From Pseudochryseolinea flava (GTDB lineage Bacteria > Bacteroidota > Bacteroidia > Cytophagales > Cyclobacteriaceae), in contig NZ_QMFY01000005.1 of assembly GCF_003286915.1 (NCBI RefSeq), forward strand, positions 1 to 64,000: 64,000 bases of DNA, given 5' to 3'. The notes beneath the pieces are model-generated. The model saw only the letters and a list, made by a program, of their open reading frames with translations. It had not been told where the DNA came from and made no database searches. The translations under genes were made by a program, and so were the position numbers. Positions 53,444 to 61,763 of this stretch are shown here, in pieces (position 1 is the stretch's first letter; each line of letters starts with the position of its first letter).

Positions 53444-54322
53444 TCATCCTAGCATCACCGACGTCATCGTTAATGAGCCGCCGACGACTTTGTCATTGAA
53501 AAATGAAATTTTGTCTTTAGGCGTTTGTAATCCGAGTGTATATAATAGAGGAATGTAATGTTCTGCAGTTGGAATAGCATTCCGAAAATCTGGCCCCAGC
53601 TTCTCGTAGTCGATCAATGCCCGGTGATCTCCTTTCGTAATCAAGTTTTTAAACTGATCGTTGGCAGCGATTGCCCAGTCATAACCATATTCTGGTTCTG
53701 CAAGTTTATCCCAGGCCACCATGCGTAAGTTGTGCACCATATTTCCACTACCAATAATGAGTACGCCTTTCTTACGAAGTGACAATAGCTCACGGGTTAG
53801 CTCATAATGATATTGGAGTGGTTTTGAATAGTCAATGCTCAGTTGAAGTACAGGAATATTCGCTGCGGGATACATATGTCGCACGACAGTCCAAGTGCCA
53901 TGATCGAGACCCCAATCATGATCGAGTTCCACTTTTGTATGGAAAAGTTCTGCCGTGGTTTTCGCTAGCGCCGGATTGCCAGGTGCGGGATATTGCACTG
54001 CAAAAAGTTCCGGTGGAAACCCGCCGAAATCATGAATGGTCCTAGGGAAATTCATCGCTGTAATGCGTGTTCCTTTACTTAGCCAATGCGCCGACACAAC
54101 AAGAACAGCTTTGGGTTGCGGGATGTCTTGTCCTAACTTTTTCCATTGCGCACTAAAGGTATTGTCTTCGATGCCATTCATCGGAGAGCCATGACCAATA
54201 AAAAGCACAGGCATTACATTGCCGTCTTGCGCCAATTCATTTGTAAATTTATTGAATGCCGTTAGTGTAGTCATACCAATCACTCCTTTCGCTATTGTTT
54301 CAAGTACTGTTCGCCGCTTCAT
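53444..54322 (-). CDS. LigB-type extradiol dioxygenase (YgiD/DODA-like)
   Basis: A 292-residue protein begun at the ATG at 54320-54322 (MKRRTVLETIAKG), which resembles a weak Tat-like N-terminus. It has the family motifs 'FIGHGSPMNGIEDNTFSAQW', 'VVSAHWLSKGTRITAM', 'HDWGLDHGTWTVVRHMYP' and GSGNMVHNLR, with the zinc/iron-type His ligands. YgiD of E. coli is a 4,5-DOPA dioxygenase-type enzyme; the substrate here is unknown. The 298 bp upstream, to 54621, shows no gene. Confidence 0.88.
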   Translation of the reverse strand: MKRRTVLETIAKGVIGMTTLTAFNKFTNELAQDGNVMPVLFIGHGSPMNGIEDNTFSAQWKKLGQDIPQPKAVLVVSAHWLSKGTRITAMNFPRTIHDFGGFPPELFAVQYPAPGNPALAKTTAELFHTKVELDHDWGLDHGTWTVVRHMYPAANIPVLQLSIDYSKPLQYHYELTRELLSLRKKGVLIIGSGNMVHNLRMVAWDKLAEPEYGYDWAIAANDQFKNLITKGDHRALIDYEKLGPDFRNAIPTAEHYIPLLYTLGLQTPKDKISFFNDKVVGGSLTMTSVMLG

Positions 54323-54620
54323 TCTAACAACAAAAATACTGTGCATGGTTCGGCGAAGTCCTTGAACTAGATTAAGAAAGCAATCTCGTGTTACGTTTTC
54401 TCCATGATCATTCGTAAATCAAGCGAAGTGATGCATTTCTAACATCAATCGAATTGCAGATTTAAACTGCGCATCCACGGCACAGCGACCAGCGATAACG
54501 CTGCTATTTTATTGTGTTAAAGACCATCCATCCCTGCGTAATTCCAATTGGTAACAAGTTGCTTTTTGTGTGTCGAGAAAAAAGCTCATTTTCGTTTCAA
54601 CAACCTAACACCCTTGTAAA

Positions 54621-55157
54621 ATGAAAGCATTTAAAAAGATCCTGATCGGTTTGGGGATCCTTGTCGTTCTCCTCGTTGTAGTGTCATTCTTCTTACCGTC
54701 GAAAATTCATGTTGAAAGAAGTTTGATCATCAATGCATCGCAAGAGACCGTATACGGGCTCGTTGTTGATTTGAAAAAGTGGGATCAATGGAGCGCATGG
54801 CACAAGATGGATCCGAACATGAAAGTCACGTATGCGGATAAATCAGAAGGCGCCGGTGCGAGCTATAGCTGGTCGAGTGAAGATTCTAACCTCGGCGACG
54901 GCACTATTAAAATAGCCGAAGCTGTTCCTTACGATAAGATCACATTGGAAATGTATTTCGGCGGTAGCCCTGAACCTTCGTGGGGAGGTTGGACTTTTGA
55001 GAAAACGCAGGAAGGAACCAAAGCAACGAATACAATGGACATGGATGCCGGTATGAATCCTTTTATGCGCTGGATGGGAACGATGATGGATGCCATGGTT
55101 GGGCCTCAGTTCGACAAGAGTTTGAATAGCCTGAAGGAAGTTGCTGAGCGCAAATAG
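54621..55157 (+). CDS. SRPBCC-family protein with N-terminal membrane anchor
   Basis: A 178-residue protein with one TM at about 5-26 ('ILIGLGILVVLLVVVSFFLP') and a polyketide cyclase/START-like SRPBCC domain ('VERSLIINASQETVYGLVVDL' and 'GGWTFEKTQEGTKATNTMDM'). It probably binds a hydrophobic ligand at the membrane. A terminator follows at 55180-55204. Confidence 0.85.
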   Translation: MKAFKKILIGLGILVVLLVVVSFFLPSKIHVERSLIINASQETVYGLVVDLKKWDQWSAWHKMDPNMKVTYADKSEGAGASYSWSSEDSNLGDGTIKIAEAVPYDKITLEMYFGGSPEPSWGGWTFEKTQEGTKATNTMDMDAGMNPFMRWMGTMMDAMVGPQFDKSLNSLKEVAERK

Positions 55158-55179
55158 CGATTGGCTAAATGAAATCACC

Positions 55180-55204
55180 ACCCGGCTAAGTCCGGGTTTT
55201 TTTA
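55180..55204 (+). terminator. Intrinsic terminator after the SRPBCC gene
   Basis: Stem acccgg (55180-55185) with ccgggt (55192-55197) and a run of seven or more T. Confidence 0.75.
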
Positions 55205-55231
55205 TGACTTTTGATTTTTAAACTTTTGACG

Positions 55232-55594
55232 ATGTTTGAAACAATTTCAATATCGCTATCGGGTTGGGCAGGTTCACCAATAAGAAACAGTCCATTAGCG
55301 ATGCTTCAATTTTTACAACAACACCAAGATAAGATAGATGAACTGTTGCGCAATCATTGGTATAGAAAGCGTGGCAGTATTTCGAGCGTTGCGATTGATG
55401 AACATTCGATAGATTTCAGCAACGCAACTTCTGGAATTTTTAAGGTGAAGTACCAGGTGTCTTTCACCTTCGCTTGTGAAGATGTTGTGCACGATCACCG
55501 TGAGGAGATGAACATCAAGTTTCAGATTTCGGACGATAAGCGCGCTTTGATTTTATCGAGTGAGCCAGAACCTGAACGCATCGATGAGCTATGA
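55232..55594 (+). CDS. Hypothetical small acidic protein
   Basis: A 120-residue soluble protein begun at the ATG at 55232 (MFETISISLSGWAGS). It has an N-terminal helix 'LAMLQFLQQHQDKIDELLRN' and a beta-rich C-terminal half ('GIFKVKYQVSFTFACEDVV'). I do not recognise the family. Its stop overlaps a possible ATG of the next gene by 4 bp, so the two may be co-transcribed. Confidence 0.6.
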   Translation: MFETISISLSGWAGSPIRNSPLAMLQFLQQHQDKIDELLRNHWYRKRGSISSVAIDEHSIDFSNATSGIFKVKYQVSFTFACEDVVHDHREEMNIKFQISDDKRALILSSEPEPERIDEL

Positions 55595-55644
55595 CCGAAA
55601 AAAACGGCCAGGTTTTTGTTTATGGATTGGAAACCCCTCGTTAT

Positions 55645-56475
55645 ATGAAAATCATTATCACACTTACATTCCTTTTTACATCCTGTATCGTATTCGGTCA
55701 ACGTCACTTTCGTGACTATGACTTTTCAAAGGTGGATCACACCACTTTAGATCGCGACGAGCTCATGGCCTATCATGATTCTTTGTACAAAGCATCATCA
55801 ATGGACTCGATTATGGCGCTTATTCACTATCGTGATTCCAAGACGTATTCGCCACAGTACATATCGTTTAACATTGGGCTATTTGCGCAAACTGCTTCAC
55901 TTAAATCATTGAATCGTGGGCTTGTGCAAGCCGGTCTAGATGAAATTGGTGATGTGTTCGCGACCATTCCTTTTGGATTTTCATTCAAAGGAAATCGATG
56001 GATGGGCGATTATTTTGTTTCGCCTGTAATACGGAATAAAGTTGAAGACGACACACGACGACTTGACGTGAACGGTGCATCGATCGGCTTCAGCGTGGGC
56101 TACGATCTCCTTCATGCGAAGCGTTTTCAGTTGTATCCTCAAGCAGGATTATCGTATGATCTTTATACTGTAAAATCGTATAACAGGAATTTCAAAAATG
56201 ACGTGACACAAGTTGATCAGCTATTCAATGTTGCAGGCAACACGTCGATGACGCGCCGTAGTTTGAATTTTAACTACGGTTTGGAGCTCGATTACTTCGC
56301 GCTGTTCGATGCCGGCAATGGCGTGATTGTTGGCTTCGTCTATGGCATGTCCGTTGAAGCGATTCCAGGTAAGTTTAAAATCGAACGAGACAAAGCATCA
56401 CTCGACTTGAACGACGACTTTCTTCGGCAATCGTATTTTGGGATTGTCTTGAAAATGGCGACCAAGGATTTCTAG
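55645..56475 (+). CDS. Exported outer-membrane beta-barrel-like protein
   Basis: A 276-residue protein begun at the ATG at 55645, which gives a signal peptide (MKIIITLTFLFTSCIVFGQ); the upstream ATG at 55591 overlaps the previous stop but would place a hydrophilic extension before the signal. The rest alternates polar and hydrophobic residues with many aromatic residues ('FNIGLFAQTASL', 'NFNYGLELDYFALF', 'GVIVGFVYGMSVEA'), suggesting a barrel. Function is unknown. Confidence 0.65.
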   Translation: MKIIITLTFLFTSCIVFGQRHFRDYDFSKVDHTTLDRDELMAYHDSLYKASSMDSIMALIHYRDSKTYSPQYISFNIGLFAQTASLKSLNRGLVQAGLDEIGDVFATIPFGFSFKGNRWMGDYFVSPVIRNKVEDDTRRLDVNGASIGFSVGYDLLHAKRFQLYPQAGLSYDLYTVKSYNRNFKNDVTQVDQLFNVAGNTSMTRRSLNFNYGLELDYFALFDAGNGVIVGFVYGMSVEAIPGKFKIERDKASLDLNDDFLRQSYFGIVLKMATKDF

Positions 56476-56616
56476 TCCAAACTAACGCCCGTTTAACGCG
56501 TTAAAATTCATTCAAATCTTTCTCTAGTATAACGCTCTTCCTTGCGCAGGTAGAAGAAGTATCTGTAATTTCGAAGTCCCGTTTTCCAACCATAAGAAAA
56601 CGTGCGGAAGAAGGAT

Positions 56617-58140
56617 ATGTACATCGAGATCATGGATACCACCCTGCGTGATGGGGAGCAAACTTCAGGTGTGTCTTACACAGCAACCGAGAAGTTGAAT
56701 ATTGCAAAAATGTTGTTGGAGGAGGTAAAAGTCGATCGTATTGAGATCGCGTCTGCACGCATTAGCGATGGTGAATACGAAGCTGCTCTTAAAATTCTGA
56801 AGTGGGGAAAAGATAACAACTATCTCGACCGCATTGAGATCCTCGGTTTTGTTGATGATAATCGATCCCTTGATTGGATTCATAAAGCTGGCGGTAAAGT
56901 GATCAACCTTCTTTGCAAAGGTTCTTTGAAGCATGTGCAAGGACAACTTCGTAAATCTCCTGAAGAGCATGTGGCCGACATCAAGAAGGCTTTGGCGCAT
57001 GCAGAAACATTGGGGATCAAAGTGAATGTTTACTTCGAAGATTGGTCGAATGGTATGCGTAACTCACCAGAGTACGTATTTTTTCTCACCCATGCATTGA
57101 AGGATGAAAAGATCGCGCGATTCATGTTACCCGATACGTTGGGTGTTTTAAATCCGGACGAAGCGTTCAGCTACATGAAACAAATGGTTGACAAATTTCC
57201 TGGATTACATTTCGATTTGCATGCGCATAACGACTACGACCTTTCTGTGGCAAATTGTTTTGCAGGCGTGAAAGCTGGCGCTGCAGGATTACATGTTACC
57301 GTGAATGGTCTAGGTGAGCGCGCTGGAAACACGCCGTTGTCAAGCGTCGTAGCCATGTTGAAGGATCATCTTCAAGTGAATTTTTCCGTTGACGAAGCGA
57401 AGCTTGTTGGCGTAAGTAAGTTGGTTGAAGTGTTCTCGGGTATTGGTGTTCCGAAAAATAAACCGGTGGTTGGTGAGCACGTGTTCACTCAAACTTGTGG
57501 TGTCCATGCGGATGGCGATAACAAAGGAAACCTCTATCATAATGAGTTGATACCGGAACGTTTCGGCAGGAGCCGCAAATATGCCCTAGGGAAAACTTCG
57601 GGAAATGCGAGTATCAAAAAAAATCTGGAAGAATTGGGGATTGAACTTGATCCGGAATCACTGCGACGGGTAACACAGCGTGTTGTTGAGCTTGGCGACA
57701 AAAAGGAAAATATTTCGACAGAAGATCTTCCTTATATTATTTCCGACGTGCTGGGCAGAGAAGCCGTTGCGGAAAAGATCAAGATCAGAAATTACTATTC
57801 AAGTCACGTCTACAACTTAAAACCGGTGTCGACGCTTAGCATTGAAATCGATGGTAAGGTTTATGAGGCGACGTCGACCGGCGATGGTCAGTATGATGCG
57901 TTCATGCAAGCGGTCAAATCCATTTATGACCAACTCGGTAAAAAACTACCACAGTTAACGGACTATGAAATATCGATTCCTCCAGGAGGAAGAACCGATG
58001 CGTTCGTAGAGACAATCATCACATGGGAACTCGATGAGTGGGTATTCAAAACCCGCGGCTTCGAATCCGATCAGCAGGCTGCGGCCATCACAGCTACCTT
58101 GAAAATGCTCAACCTGGTGGAGAGCAAAGTAAAAGCGTAG
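56617..58140 (+). CDS. 2-isopropylmalate synthase / citramalate synthase-like (HMGL) enzyme
   Basis: A 507-residue protein begun at the ATG at 56617, with a good AAGAAGGA ribosome-binding sequence just upstream. The HMGL-like TIM-barrel has the DTTLRDGEQTSGVSYT metal and substrate motif, 'LDLHAHNDYDLSVANCFAGV'-type His-x-His ligands (FDLHAHNDYD), VNGLGERAGNTPLSSV and 'GVHADGDNKGNLYHNELIPE'. A C-terminal LeuA dimer-type regulatory region follows (about 390-505). The family condenses acetyl-CoA with a 2-oxoacid. Whether it is LeuA, CimA or a paralogue cannot be settled; no leu operon is adjacent. Confidence 0.85.
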   Translation: MYIEIMDTTLRDGEQTSGVSYTATEKLNIAKMLLEEVKVDRIEIASARISDGEYEAALKILKWGKDNNYLDRIEILGFVDDNRSLDWIHKAGGKVINLLCKGSLKHVQGQLRKSPEEHVADIKKALAHAETLGIKVNVYFEDWSNGMRNSPEYVFFLTHALKDEKIARFMLPDTLGVLNPDEAFSYMKQMVDKFPGLHFDLHAHNDYDLSVANCFAGVKAGAAGLHVTVNGLGERAGNTPLSSVVAMLKDHLQVNFSVDEAKLVGVSKLVEVFSGIGVPKNKPVVGEHVFTQTCGVHADGDNKGNLYHNELIPERFGRSRKYALGKTSGNASIKKNLEELGIELDPESLRRVTQRVVELGDKKENISTEDLPYIISDVLGREAVAEKIKIRNYYSSHVYNLKPVSTLSIEIDGKVYEATSTGDGQYDAFMQAVKSIYDQLGKKLPQLTDYEISIPPGGRTDAFVETIITWELDEWVFKTRGFESDQQAAAITATLKMLNLVESKVKA

Positions 58141-58161
58141 TTGCGTCGAGGAGACCGTCGA

Positions 58162-58998
58162 TTACCGTCCATAGTCGTCGTAGTGCTCTTCTTGATATTT
58201 TTCGTAAACGTAAATCAGGTCAATGTTCTGCACTTCAACGTCGGTTAAATTATCCCGAATATCGATTCCCATGGGTACATACCATGCTGTTGTATCGAAG
58301 TAGGCGCGCATTTCTTTGTCTTTAAAGGAATAGCCATGTCGGGCATAGATTTCATTACGCATCAGCGCGAGTTCTTCCAGTGCGAGGTCATACACGTCAC
58401 TTTCTTCAAGAACTCTTTGTGAAGCAATCTCAAAAATGCCATGGTCGGTGGAATAGACAAAGTCGGTTTTGTGAAGGACAAATGTTTTCGCTGAGGCCGC
58501 CCCTTTCTTGAAAGGGCTCCATGTGCCCTTCATCTGGTTGCTGCTGGTGCGTATCGTAAATTCGAAATGACCGTCGTATTGATCCGTGCCAGGTTCGTCC
58601 ATGGTAAAAGTGTAGACTGAGTCGCTATTGTTTTTAACGGAACCTGTAATGGGTCTGAAGTTTCCGGCGCACACGGTATAGCCAAGTGCTTTGTTATCCT
58701 GAATCTCGGCAATGGCAATATTGATTTTGTTTTTCCCGAACGCGCCCACCCAGTAACCTACCACGGGGTTGTTCTTATTCGCCTCCAACTTCTCGATGGC
58801 ATTTTCAATTTGTATTTGCTCTTCGGACTTTTCGGGCCCGATCTTCCGAGCGTCGATCTTTACAGCTCGCATTTCGGGTGTGGCCGCACTGGTACTACTA
58901 TCGACAGGCGTGGCCGTGCTACCTGTTTTTTCTTTGGATGTACAACTGAAGAAAAGGGCAGCGATAAGAAAGGCCGGGGCGAAGGTTCTGATTTTCAT
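58162..58998 (-). CDS. Lipoprotein with C-terminal YARHG domain
   Basis: A 278-residue lipoprotein begun at the ATG at 58996-58998, with lipobox FFSC (after MKIRTFAPAFLIAALFFSC). The C-terminus carries a YARHG domain ('MRNEIYARHGYSFKDKEMRA' then YFDTTAWYVP), an extracellular module of unknown role. The middle is a beta-rich domain with 'VVGYWVGAFGKNKINIAIAE'. It is divergent from the DUF2306 gene, with 22 bp between starts. Confidence 0.85.
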   Translation of the reverse strand: MKIRTFAPAFLIAALFFSCTSKEKTGSTATPVDSSTSAATPEMRAVKIDARKIGPEKSEEQIQIENAIEKLEANKNNPVVGYWVGAFGKNKINIAIAEIQDNKALGYTVCAGNFRPITGSVKNNSDSVYTFTMDEPGTDQYDGHFEFTIRTSSNQMKGTWSPFKKGAASAKTFVLHKTDFVYSTDHGIFEIASQRVLEESDVYDLALEELALMRNEIYARHGYSFKDKEMRAYFDTTAWYVPMGIDIRDNLTDVEVQNIDLIYVYEKYQEEHYDDYGR

Positions 58999-59020
58999 AT
59001 AACGATTAACTTTGGGTGTA

Positions 59021-59671
59021 ATGGTAAGGAGGAATACATTAAAGGTAACTAAATTTTTAGCGTTGGTGACGCTTCTGTTCTTCAGTTTCCTCATGTTGCG
59101 GATCACCCTTCCATATCTTTCGCTCGAGCGTGATGTGCGTTTTCTTCAGATCAAACGCGCGGTAATCGACAATGATGGTTGGCGTACGGCGTTTTTCGTG
59201 CATGTTTTCAGTAGCATCTTTTTGTTGATAGCTGGTTTTACACAATTCTTTTCGCCATTGAAGAAGCGGTACAGCGCGGTTCACAAGCTCGTGGGGAAGA
59301 TGTATGTCGTGATTTTGTTGTTCATCTCAGGACCAGCCGGGTTGATCATGGCTTTTTATGCCAATGGTGGATGGACATCGCAGCTTGCTTTTGTGACATT
59401 GAGTTTCTTTTGGCTATGGACAACGGCGAAAGCATGGTTGGCGATTCGCGATCGTGATTTCGTCTCCCACGGTGAATGGATGATCAGGAGTTTTGCACTC
59501 ACATTATCCGCATTAACGCTCCGCGCCTGGAAGTTTGTTCTGGTGATGATACTTCATCCACCACCCATGACGCTTTACATGATCGTTGCATGGCTCGGTT
59601 GGATTCCGAATTTGCTTCTTGCCGAGTGGCTTATCAGGAAGCAATATGCGCCACGAATTTTGCGGGGATAG
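59021..59671 (+). CDS. DUF2306 membrane protein
   Basis: A 216-residue membrane protein begun at the ATG at 59021. It has about six TM segments and the DUF2306 pattern 'VHVFSSIFLLIAGFTQFFSP', 'HKLVGKMYVVILLFISGPAG' and 'HGEWMIRSFALTLSALTLRA'. Conserved His and Arg residues in the helices suggest heme or quinone contact, but function is not known. Confidence 0.85.
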   Translation: MVRRNTLKVTKFLALVTLLFFSFLMLRITLPYLSLERDVRFLQIKRAVIDNDGWRTAFFVHVFSSIFLLIAGFTQFFSPLKKRYSAVHKLVGKMYVVILLFISGPAGLIMAFYANGGWTSQLAFVTLSFFWLWTTAKAWLAIRDRDFVSHGEWMIRSFALTLSALTLRAWKFVLVMILHPPPMTLYMIVAWLGWIPNLLLAEWLIRKQYAPRILRG

Positions 59672-60220
59672 TTGTCGGTTGATGCGTGTCGTGTTATCAT
59701 CATGAAGTACGATCGACGTTCATTTATCAGCGTTAAGCGTGTAACTTTTCAAAAAAAGTCACGCGGAAGCAAGCGCATTTGAAAATTTTTTTTGGTGATT
59801 TTTCCCTATGAAAGTGAACGCGATGCGAGATGATACATGCATGTTCTCATAGGAGAAATGATGTAGGTGTAAATTCTTCATGAATTACTTTTAGCAATAA
59901 AAAACACGGTTTTCCCTAGGGAAAACGCATTTTTTCATAGGAGAAAATGTGGATAACTTCAATGATGTAGGATGTGTGCCGCGTGATTGCAAGCCCTTTA
60001 TGCGTCGATGTTGGCAACATTTTTTTTAGACAAGAAGTGTGTCGAGTTCTCCTATGAAAAACAGAAGATTAGGATAATTCAAAATGACACTCTACATTTA
60101 AGACGGTTTAGGTATGCGAACGTAGGGAAAGTTGAAGGTTGGAGAGCCGACAATGAGTATCGAAAAGCAGGAGAGACCTAGACTAAAACAAAATTATTAA
60201 CCATTTAAATTAAAAACGCT
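59672..60220. promoter_or_regulatory. Regulatory region with five-copy palindromic motif array before the histone-like genes
   Basis: The 549-bp gap holds five copies of a motif near TTTTCATAGGAGAAAA: 59799-59814 (minus), 59844-59858 (plus), a perfect 18-bp palindrome GTTTTCCCTAGGGAAAAC at 59909-59926, 59930-59947 (plus) and 60047-60061 (minus). A consensus DnaA box, TGTGGATAA, directly follows the fourth copy at 59948-59956. The DNA around is AT-rich. An open frame at 59987-60181 passes through but has no family resemblance. Confidence 0.65.
59948..59956 (-). promoter_or_regulatory. Single consensus DnaA box
   Basis: TGTGGATAA on plus reads TTATCCACA on minus, the DnaA consensus. It abuts the fourth operator copy. 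One box alone does not make an origin. Confidence 0.35.
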
Positions 60221-60352
60221 ATGGCAAAAACAGCGAAAAAATCTGCTAAGAAAGCAGCAAAGAAAAAAACAGCTAAGAAAGCAACTAAGAAAGTAGCAAA
60301 GAAGGCAGCTAAGAAAACTGCTAAGAAAGCTGCTAAGAAGAAGAAAGCTTAA
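60221..60352 (+). CDS. Histone H1-like lysine/alanine-rich small protein
   Basis: A 43-residue protein composed almost wholly of Ala-Lys-Lys units (MAKTAKKSAKKAAKK and onward, ending KKKKA), like the C-terminal arm of histone H1 and bacterial Hc1-type proteins. It would bind DNA non-specifically. The next gene opens with nearly the same 24 bp including the start (cgctatggcaaaaacagcga), so the two share a duplicated leader and N-terminus. Confidence 0.85.
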   Translation: MAKTAKKSAKKAAKKKTAKKATKKVAKKAAKKTAKKAAKKKKA

Positions 60353-60401
60353 GCTTAAGATCCGAAGAGGATTATTAAACCACTAAATTCTAAAAAACGC
60401 T

Positions 60402-60782
60402 ATGGCAAAAACAGCGAAGAAAGCTGCAAAAAAAGCAGCTAAGAAAACGGCGAAAAAGGCCGTTAAGAAGGTAGCTAAGAAAGCGGCTAAGAAGGTAGCT
60501 AAAAAGAAAGCAGCTGCCCCTAAGAAAAAAAGAAAGCCGAACGCAGCGTTCATGGCTCCGCTTACTCCTAGCCCAGCACTCGCAGCAGTTGTAGGTAGCA
60601 AAGGCCTTCCAAGAACTCAAATCATTAAAAAGATCTGGGATTATATCAAAAAGAATGGTCTTCAAGACAAGAAAAACAGAAGAGCGATCAACGCTGATGC
60701 GAAACTTAAACTAGTTTTCGGTGGCAAAGATCAAATCACTATGTTCGAGCTTGCTAAAATCGTGAACAAGCACGTGAAGTAA
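60402..60782 (+). CDS. Histone H1-like arm fused to a SWIB/MDM2 domain
   Basis: A 126-residue protein. Residues 1-45 are an Ala/Lys-rich H1-like arm and residues about 47-126 form a SWIB domain ('PNAAFMAPLTPSPALAAVVG', 'LPRTQIIKKIWDYIKKNGLQ', 'MFELAKIVNKHVK'). SWIB domains are known from eukaryotic SWI/SNF complexes and from Chlamydia and other bacteria. A chromatin-compacting role is likely. It follows the 43-residue gene by 49 bp, with a duplicated leader, and ends at a strong terminator. Confidence 0.93.
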   Translation: MAKTAKKAAKKAAKKTAKKAVKKVAKKAAKKVAKKKAAAPKKKRKPNAAFMAPLTPSPALAAVVGSKGLPRTQIIKKIWDYIKKNGLQDKKNRRAINADAKLKLVFGGKDQITMFELAKIVNKHVK

Positions 60783-60803
60783 TCCTTGCGCATTACGCAC
60801 AAA

Positions 60804-60840
60804 AAATAAACCCGACCTTTGGTTGGGTTTATTTTTTTAT
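60804..60840 (+). terminator. Intrinsic terminator after the SWIB gene
   Basis: A 14-bp stem (aaataaacccgacc 60804-60817, ggttgggtttattt 60821-60834, one G-T pair) with a 3-base loop and T run. Confidence 0.9.
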
Positions 60841-60908
60841 CCCCTCACCGCGATCATCAGCCACTAAAAGCTCTCCCTCGTATCACGGGCTTTTTGTACT
60901 TTAGAAGT

Positions 60909-61763
60909 ATGGAACCTCGAATACTTTTTGAACATCGCAGAACGATCATTCCCATTGTCTGCTTCTTTTTCACATTGTTGTACTTTGCGCTCATTGCATC
61001 AGACCCCTTCATGATGCATGAAATTCTCGGACTAGAGCCTGTTTATTTCCCTTACCTTACCTTCTTCCGACCTTTCCGGGTTGATCTGCCATTCATCGGT
61101 CGCGTTCCGCTAGGCGACTATGGACTGATGTTTCCCACCGACCAACTCATACTCATGCCGCTATTCATCGGACTTGGTATCTGGTATCTAATCAAGGAAA
61201 GAGGATTGAAGTTGATTGCCTTTCTCGCCGCGTGCATCCTGGCGTTTAAACTTCTCATGGCAACAACACAAGTGCTGCGGATATTATTCGACAGACAAGG
61301 TTCCGAAGGAATTCTGGTAATCATGTCCTTTATTAGCCTGTTGATCGTTGGAGGTGCAGCGTTTATCGTGCTCCTCATCTTAAAAAATACCCCTACTAAA
61401 GTCACAACGTCTGCACCTTCTCTTTGGACTCGTTTCGTTGGCTATGCCATTGACTTGGTTTTGTTTGTGAACATAGTCCTCGCGTTGCGCTTCGAATCGT
61501 CAGGAATTATTGGACGGCTTTTACTATTGTTCCTCTTGGTTGTGTTTTACTTTTTCTTTGAACGCATCTTCTTCTTCACGCCTGGAAAAATATTACTGAA
61601 CCTACGCGTACAGATGGTGGATGGTACTGTACCGGATGAGACAGCAGTGATGAAACGCACTTTCGCACGGCTAATTCCCTTGGAGCAATTGTCGTTTTTT
61701 AATAAAAGCGGTGGACTTCATGACACGCTTTCAAAAACGGAGGTTCGGAAAATCGAGGCTTAG
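60909..61763 (+). CDS. RDD-family membrane protein
   Basis: A 284-residue membrane protein begun at the ATG at 60909 (MEPRILFEHRRTIIP). It has about six TM segments; the RDD domain is in the C-terminal half with 'RFVGYAIDLVLFVNIVLALRF' in parts, 'FFTPGKILLNLRVQMVDG' and 'MKRTFARLIPLEQ'. RDD proteins may act as ion antiporters in some cases; the role here is unknown. Its stop meets the stop of the next, leftward gene end to end. Confidence 0.82.
   Translation: MEPRILFEHRRTIIPIVCFFFTLLYFALIASDPFMMHEILGLEPVYFPYLTFFRPFRVDLPFIGRVPLGDYGLMFPTDQLILMPLFIGLGIWYLIKERGLKLIAFLAACILAFKLLMATTQVLRILFDRQGSEGILVIMSFISLLIVGGAAFIVLLILKNTPTKVTTSAPSLWTRFVGYAIDLVLFVNIVLALRFESSGIIGRLLLLFLLVVFYFFFERIFFFTPGKILLNLRVQMVDGTVPDETAVMKRTFARLIPLEQLSFFNKSGGLHDTLSKTEVRKIEA

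Noticed and set aside
59987-60181. A 64-codon forward frame before the histone-like genes
   Set aside because: It starts at a non-ATG codon, overlaps the motif array, and its translation resembles no family; it is probably chance in a non-coding gap.
60221-60352. Treating the 43-residue AKK frame as a simple-sequence artefact
   Set aside because: It has a proper ATG, stop, and a leader shared with the next gene, so a true gene is more likely.
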